From an uncultured Barnesiella sp. (GTDB lineage Bacteria; Bacteroidota; Bacteroidia; Bacteroidales; Barnesiellaceae), in contig CALUJQ010000007.1 of NCBI GenBank assembly GCA_944320995.1, forward strand, positions 21,994-85,993: a stretch of 64,000 bases of DNA, in the 5' to 3' direction. This document shows positions 59,763 through 64,000 of this stretch, in pieces. Under the pieces are notes generated by a model, which worked only from the letters and a program-made list of their open reading frames with translations, was not told where the DNA came from and did not search any database. Within the stretch, counting starts at the first letter, position 1; each line of letters starts with the position of its first letter. The position numbers and the translations under genes were made by a program.

Positions 59763-62174
59763 ATGATGAAAAAGAATATTGTTTCCCTCGTTTTGTTTCT
59801 CGGGTTGTATTGTATATCGGGAATGGCCGGGACCAAAGAGATATTTTCTCGGGATTGGTATTTTATCTTGGACGATAATCCTGTATATCGGACTTCACAA
59901 TTCGATCATAGTAATTGGCGATTGCTTCATTTGCCTCATGATTGGAGTATTGAGTTGCCCATAGACAAAGAGGGAAATCCCGAAAATGGTTATTTTAGAG
60001 GGGGTGTGGCATGGTATCGCAAGAATTTCGTCTTATCTCCCGAGATGAGAGACCAAAAGGTAACTATCCAATTTGATGGAATTTATATGAATAGCGAAGT
60101 GTGGGTCAATGGCCAGTTTTTAGGCCGGTATCCCTATGGCTATACAACGATTCAATATGACCTTACTCCGTATTTAGATCGGGAAGATGGCGCAATAAAC
60201 ACATTGGCCGTGAGAGTCGATAACTCGTTGCTCCCATCTTCCCGGTGGTACAATGGTGCAGGAATTTATCGTGATGTATGGCTTATTACTACGGGATTTG
60301 TCCATTTCAATAATTACAAAGGCGTATTTGTTTCGACAGAAGAAGCTACACCTTCTAAGGCTAAACTGCGGATAGAATATGATTTGGGAATCCATTATTT
60401 GCCCGGCAACGAATTTCAGGCATGGATAAAGGAGTGGTTCGAGCCTCAATATCGGCAAGGAGATATTTCTGTGTGCAGTACGTTGTTCGATTCACGAGGC
60501 CATGAGGTTGCCCGTTCTTGTCAAAAGCATTGGGTTGAGGATCAAAATCCATCGTTGGTTATTACCGATTCGTTGATTGTAGAGCAGCCTTCCTTGTGGA
60601 GTGCCGATAGTCCGGCATTGTATTCTTTGCGAAGCGATATTTTATGGGGCGATTCGGTATTGGATAGTCGGACGACGACTGTGGGTATCCGAGAAATTAT
60701 TTTTGATGCCCAAAAAGGAATGTTGGTGAATGGCCGTGTCGAAAAATTGAAAGGCATGTGTTTGCATCACGATGCCGGTTCATTTGGCGCAGCTGTCCCT
60801 CCCGAAGTGTGGAAGTTCCGGTTGAAAAAGTTAAAAGAGATGGGGTGCAATGCCATAAGGACAAGTCATAATCCGGCATCTCCTCTATTTTATGAGTTGT
60901 GCGATTCGCTGGGATTTTATGTGTTTGATGAGGCCTTTGACGAGTGGACCCGGGATTGGAATTACAATTATTCGGAGAATCCACGAGGGAAATCTCGTTA
61001 TGGCTATGCATTGTATTTCGGGCAATGGGCCGAAACCGATTTGAAGTCGATGGTTTGGCGGGACCGTAATCACCCCTGTGTACTCTTGTATAGTGTGGGA
61101 AATGAAATCCCCGATCAGGGGACCCGGAATTTATCACCCGGGAAACAATTGGAAAAGTTGATTCAGATTTGTCACGAGGCCGATCCTACCCGTCCGGTAA
61201 CGGCCGGTTGTAACTATTCCGACATTTGTGAGAAGAATGGCTATCTCGATGCGATGGATATTTTGGGATTTAATTACATAGAACGAAAGTTCCCCGAAAA
61301 AATGTATTGGGGAATGAGAGAAAAGTATCCCGAAAGATTATGCTTGGGAACCGAAACCAACTTTAAGACGGAACATTATATCGCATATCGGGACAATCCT
61401 TTTGCCATCGGTGAGTTTGTGTGGACCGGATTTGATTATTTGGGGGAATCCAAGGGGTATCCCCAACGGGGATTTTATTCGGGGATTATCGATTTGGCCG
61501 GGAACCCCTATGCCGATTATTATTTAAGGAAAAGCATGTGGACCGATTCGCCGGTGGTTCAGTTGGCGGTGCGTCGGCATCAATCGCAGCCGTGGCGTAC
61601 GAAGCAATGTCAAATGAAATGGAATTGGGACGCAAGCGACACATTGCAAATATTTGTTTATTCGAATTGCGATGAAGTGGAATTATTTTTGAATGAAAAA
61701 TCTTTGGGAAGGAAATCGGTTGATCCTGACACTTATATGGCTTGTTGGGACCAGATGTTTATCCCGGGGGAATTAAAGGCTGTGGCCTATGAAAAAAATA
61801 AGAAGGTGGGCGAGAATATCCTTCGAACGGCCGGCGCTCCACATCATCTGTCGATAGAACAAGTCGATTGGCAACAATATAATGGGAGCAATGCCTGTCG
61901 CTTCTTTCGAGTGACAGTTGTCGATAAAAATGGAGTTCCCGTTCATGATTACGATAAGCCTGTTTTGATTTCTATTGATGGCGATGGCGAGTTGTTGGCC
62001 GTTGACAGTGGCGATATGGATTATGAAGGATTTTTCAAGACAAACGAAAGGAAACCGTTTCATGGTTCTCTTTCTGCGGTCGTGCGGGAAAAGGAGCGGT
62101 TTCGGTCGATGACTGTTAACGCGATTTCCGACGGATTGGAAGGTACGCTAAAAATAACATATAAAAACCGGTGA
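59763..62174 (+). CDS. Glycoside hydrolase family 2 (beta-galactosidase/beta-glucuronidase type)
   Basis: 803 aa. Signal peptide, sugar-binding domain (VWVNGQFLGRYPYGYTTIQY), Ig-like domain, and TIM barrel with GH2 signatures GMCLHHDAGSFGAAVPPEVW, NAIRTSHNPASPLFYELCDS and VLLYSVGNEIPDQG, where the Glu is the acid/base. LCLGTETNF is a candidate nucleophile region. A C-terminal beta domain (DUF4982-like) follows. Expected to cleave terminal beta-galactosides or similar in the periplasm. An ATG at 59766 is an alternative start. Confidence 0.93.
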   Translation: MMKKNIVSLVLFLGLYCISGMAGTKEIFSRDWYFILDDNPVYRTSQFDHSNWRLLHLPHDWSIELPIDKEGNPENGYFRGGVAWYRKNFVLSPEMRDQKVTIQFDGIYMNSEVWVNGQFLGRYPYGYTTIQYDLTPYLDREDGAINTLAVRVDNSLLPSSRWYNGAGIYRDVWLITTGFVHFNNYKGVFVSTEEATPSKAKLRIEYDLGIHYLPGNEFQAWIKEWFEPQYRQGDISVCSTLFDSRGHEVARSCQKHWVEDQNPSLVITDSLIVEQPSLWSADSPALYSLRSDILWGDSVLDSRTTTVGIREIIFDAQKGMLVNGRVEKLKGMCLHHDAGSFGAAVPPEVWKFRLKKLKEMGCNAIRTSHNPASPLFYELCDSLGFYVFDEAFDEWTRDWNYNYSENPRGKSRYGYALYFGQWAETDLKSMVWRDRNHPCVLLYSVGNEIPDQGTRNLSPGKQLEKLIQICHEADPTRPVTAGCNYSDICEKNGYLDAMDILGFNYIERKFPEKMYWGMREKYPERLCLGTETNFKTEHYIAYRDNPFAIGEFVWTGFDYLGESKGYPQRGFYSGIIDLAGNPYADYYLRKSMWTDSPVVQLAVRRHQSQPWRTKQCQMKWNWDASDTLQIFVYSNCDEVELFLNEKSLGRKSVDPDTYMACWDQMFIPGELKAVAYEKNKKVGENILRTAGAPHHLSIEQVDWQQYNGSNACRFFRVTVVDKNGVPVHDYDKPVLISIDGDGELLAVDSGDMDYEGFFKTNERKPFHGSLSAVVREKERFRSMTVNAISDGLEGTLKITYKNR

Positions 62175-62178
62175 AAAC

Positions 62179-63780
62179 ATGAAACGAACAGTATGGATTT
62201 GCATTTTTCTGTCCCCTTATCTATGGGCGACCGCACAGATAAAACAACAAATCATAGAGCAGGCTCCACAACAGATTTTGATAAATATTGAAAATGGGAA
62301 TTGGTTTTGTGGGGTTATCGCAAAAGGGGCATGGATGCCGGTCGTAAATGGTTTCGATGTAGATATGACAAATAATTGCTACGGGAATCAAGCCCAACCT
62401 TTGCTCCTGTCTACTTCGGGTGAGGTTGTATGGAGTGAAAATCCTCTTTCAGTTGTATGTCGTAACGATACTTTGTCTGTAACGACAAGGCAAGGCGAAC
62501 TCTCTTATCATAAAGTTGGCAACACGTTGCGAGAGGCTTATCGGTATGCGGCTGAAAATTATTTCCGGTTCGACGGCCTCGCTCCCGATCTTTCTCTTTT
62601 TGCGTCACCTCAATACAATACATGGATTGAACTAATGTATAATCAAAATCAAACCGATATTTTGCAATATGCCCGAGCGATTGTCGATAATGGATTCCCT
62701 CCGGGAGTTTTGATGATTGATGATAATTGGCAAGAAGATTATGGGACATGGCGATTCCACCCGGGGCGTTTCTCTAATCCTAAAAACATGATGGAAGAAC
62801 TTCATCGCATGGGATTCAAGGTGATGCTTTGGGTGTGTCCCTACATCAGTCCCGATTCATATATCGGACGGGAGGCCGTGAAGCAAAATATCGTTTTGAA
62901 AACGGCACAAGATACACCGGCTCTTATCCGTTGGTGGAATGGATACAGCCATGTGTTGGATTTGAGTAATCCGGCTGCTGCCGAATGGTTCAGAACGCAA
63001 TTGGATTATTTGTGTAGAGAGTATGGTGTTGATGGATTTAAGTTTGACGCAGGCGATGCCGAAGCCTATTCGGGGGATTATAAGCCTTTCAAAGCAGGGA
63101 CAACGGGCAATGACCAGACCGAACTCTATGCGCAAATAGGACTTCACTATCCGTTGAACGAGTATAGAGCTAACTGGAAAATGGGAGGAAGACCTATTGC
63201 CAATCGGTTATCGGACAAACAACATAAATGGGAAGACATTAGGACCTTGATCCCGAATATGATTCTTGAAGGATTGATGGGGTATCCTTTTTCGTGCCCC
63301 GATATGATAGGCGGAGGGGAGTTTAATTCATTTCTCGACACAAAAAAACTGGACCAAGAATTAATTGTCCGTTCGGCCCAATGTCATGCATTAATGCCCA
63401 TGATGCAATTTTCGGTAGCTCCTTGGCGTGTCTTGGATACAGAGTATCAAGAGGCCGTGAAAAATGCCGTTGCTCTCCGTCAGGAATTTATCCCGTATAT
63501 TCTCGAAACAGTCCAAGCGTCTGCGGTCACAGGTGATCCGGTTTTGAGGCCTTTGGAATTTAATTATCCCAATCAAGGGTTGGTGAATATAAAAGACCAA
63601 TTTATGATAGGAGATTCTTTGTTGGTAGCTCCTGTGCTGGAACGCAATATGAAAAGTCGGACGATAGTTTTGCCCTCAGGTCTTTGGCGGGATTGCCACG
63701 GGCAAAAGATAGAGGGTCCGGCAACTGTCCGACAGCAGGCCGATTTGAATACGCTTCCCTATTTTTGGAGAATCGAGTGA
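62179..63780 (+). CDS. Glycoside hydrolase family 31 enzyme
   Basis: 533 aa, shorter than typical GH31. Signal peptide, beta-sandwich, then the barrel: PPGVLMIDDNWQEDYGTW, MGFKVMLWVCPYISPDS, YGVDGFKFDAGDAEAYSGDY (Asp nucleophile in KFDAGD) and YPFSCPDMIGGGEFNS (Asp acid/base). Acts on alpha-linked sugars such as glucose, xylose or galactose; the specificity cannot be read from sequence alone. It lies 4 bp after the GH2 gene and is the last gene of the locus in this window. Confidence 0.92.
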   Translation: MKRTVWICIFLSPYLWATAQIKQQIIEQAPQQILINIENGNWFCGVIAKGAWMPVVNGFDVDMTNNCYGNQAQPLLLSTSGEVVWSENPLSVVCRNDTLSVTTRQGELSYHKVGNTLREAYRYAAENYFRFDGLAPDLSLFASPQYNTWIELMYNQNQTDILQYARAIVDNGFPPGVLMIDDNWQEDYGTWRFHPGRFSNPKNMMEELHRMGFKVMLWVCPYISPDSYIGREAVKQNIVLKTAQDTPALIRWWNGYSHVLDLSNPAAAEWFRTQLDYLCREYGVDGFKFDAGDAEAYSGDYKPFKAGTTGNDQTELYAQIGLHYPLNEYRANWKMGGRPIANRLSDKQHKWEDIRTLIPNMILEGLMGYPFSCPDMIGGGEFNSFLDTKKLDQELIVRSAQCHALMPMMQFSVAPWRVLDTEYQEAVKNAVALRQEFIPYILETVQASAVTGDPVLRPLEFNYPNQGLVNIKDQFMIGDSLLVAPVLERNMKSRTIVLPSGLWRDCHGQKIEGPATVRQQADLNTLPYFWRIE

Positions 63781-63883
63781 GTTTATAAATTGCTTTGCCG
63801 GGAGAGAATGGTCGGGTGCGGCGTGTGGGATTTTGCAGTCTCACCTTCTTCTCTCCACACCTTCTTTGAAAGAGGATAAAAAG

Positions 63884-63919
63884 AAAAAAACTCCGATAGT
63901 TGATTATCGGAGGTTTTTT
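63884..63919. terminator. Bidirectional terminator between GH31 gene and tRNA
   Basis: CTCCGATA and TATCGGAG pair over a 6-nt loop, with an A-run on the left and a T-run on the right. It can end both the plus-strand PUL operon and the minus-strand tRNA transcript. Confidence 0.9.
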
Positions 63920-63923
63920 CTTC

Positions 63924-63999
63924 TGGTGATCCGCTTGGGGCTCGAACCCAAGACCCCAACATTAAAAGTGTTGTGCTCTACCAGCTGAGCTAGCGAATC
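63924..63999 (-). tRNA. tRNA-Lys (anticodon TTT)
   Basis: The reverse strand reads GATTCGC (acceptor), TAGCTCAGCTGGTAGAGC (D arm), ACAACACTTTTAATGTTG (anticodon arm, anticodon TTT), TTGGGTTCGAGCCCCAA (T arm), GCGGATC (acceptor, one G-T pair), discriminator A and encoded CCA. All four stems form. It decodes AAA/AAG lysine codons. Confidence 0.96.
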
Positions 64000-64000
64000 A

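Overview
The window is Bacteroidales chromosomal DNA carrying one complete-looking Mu-like transposable prophage. The host assignment rests on paired SusC/SusD genes, an ECF sigma/FecR pair of the polysaccharide-utilization type, secreted glycoside hydrolases with C-terminal sorting-like tails, and promoters of the Bacteroidetes type (TTTG, about 19 bp, TAnnTTTG). I cannot name the genus.

Layout. Bases 1-3234 hold the end of a multidrug efflux operon: the C-terminal part of an RND permease and its TolC-like outer membrane lipoprotein, closed by a strong terminator. Bases 3445-15243 and 53401-63780 are one polysaccharide utilization locus (PUL) split by the prophage: a small secreted binding-type protein, ECF sigma factor, FecR anti-sigma, susC1 (two in-frame TAA stops), susD1, susC2, susD2 (interrupted by the phage), a lipoprotein GH-like enzyme, an SGNH/CE12-like acetylesterase, a GH-A clan beta-galactosidase-like enzyme, a GH2 enzyme and a GH31 enzyme. 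The enzyme set suggests a galactose-containing, acetylated plant glycan such as pectin side chains; this is inference. A tRNA-Lys(TTT) closes the window on the minus strand.

The prophage (about 15244-53400, 38.2 kb) sits inside susD2. Removing it together with one TATA copy restores an uninterrupted 561-residue SusD frame. Its left end has repeated end sites, four 10-bp iterons placed like the Mu transpositional enhancer, a cargo gene plus S24-type repressor on the minus strand, paired operators over a consensus promoter, and then the plus-strand early operon: MuA-like transposase, MuB-like ATPase, RecA-like ATPase, small genes, a GemA/gp16 homologue, a DUF3164 protein and a KilA-N protein. 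The late genes are divergent from about 34.2-34.4 kb. Terminase, DUF1320, portal, gpF head protein and head-completion genes run on the minus strand. Protease/scaffold, capsid (with a BACON-like domain), lysis genes, a tail tube, a frameshifted tail chaperone pair, tape measure and receptor-binding proteins run on the plus strand. No sheath or contractile baseplate genes are seen, so the virion is probably a siphovirus.

The right end, where Mu carries com-mom, carries a small HTH protein, a thymidylate-synthase-family protein with the Asn-to-Asp change typical of dCMP-specific enzymes, and a Dam-type adenine methyltransferase. It looks like a replacement DNA-modification cassette.

Several non-coding elements stand out. 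The clearest is a small plus-strand RNA gene at 29021-29152, with a consensus promoter and a terminator, antisense to the head operon and containing a tRNA T-arm-like sequence. There is also a duplicated 85-nt structured element upstream of the KilA-N gene, and a long nested hairpin before the modification cassette.
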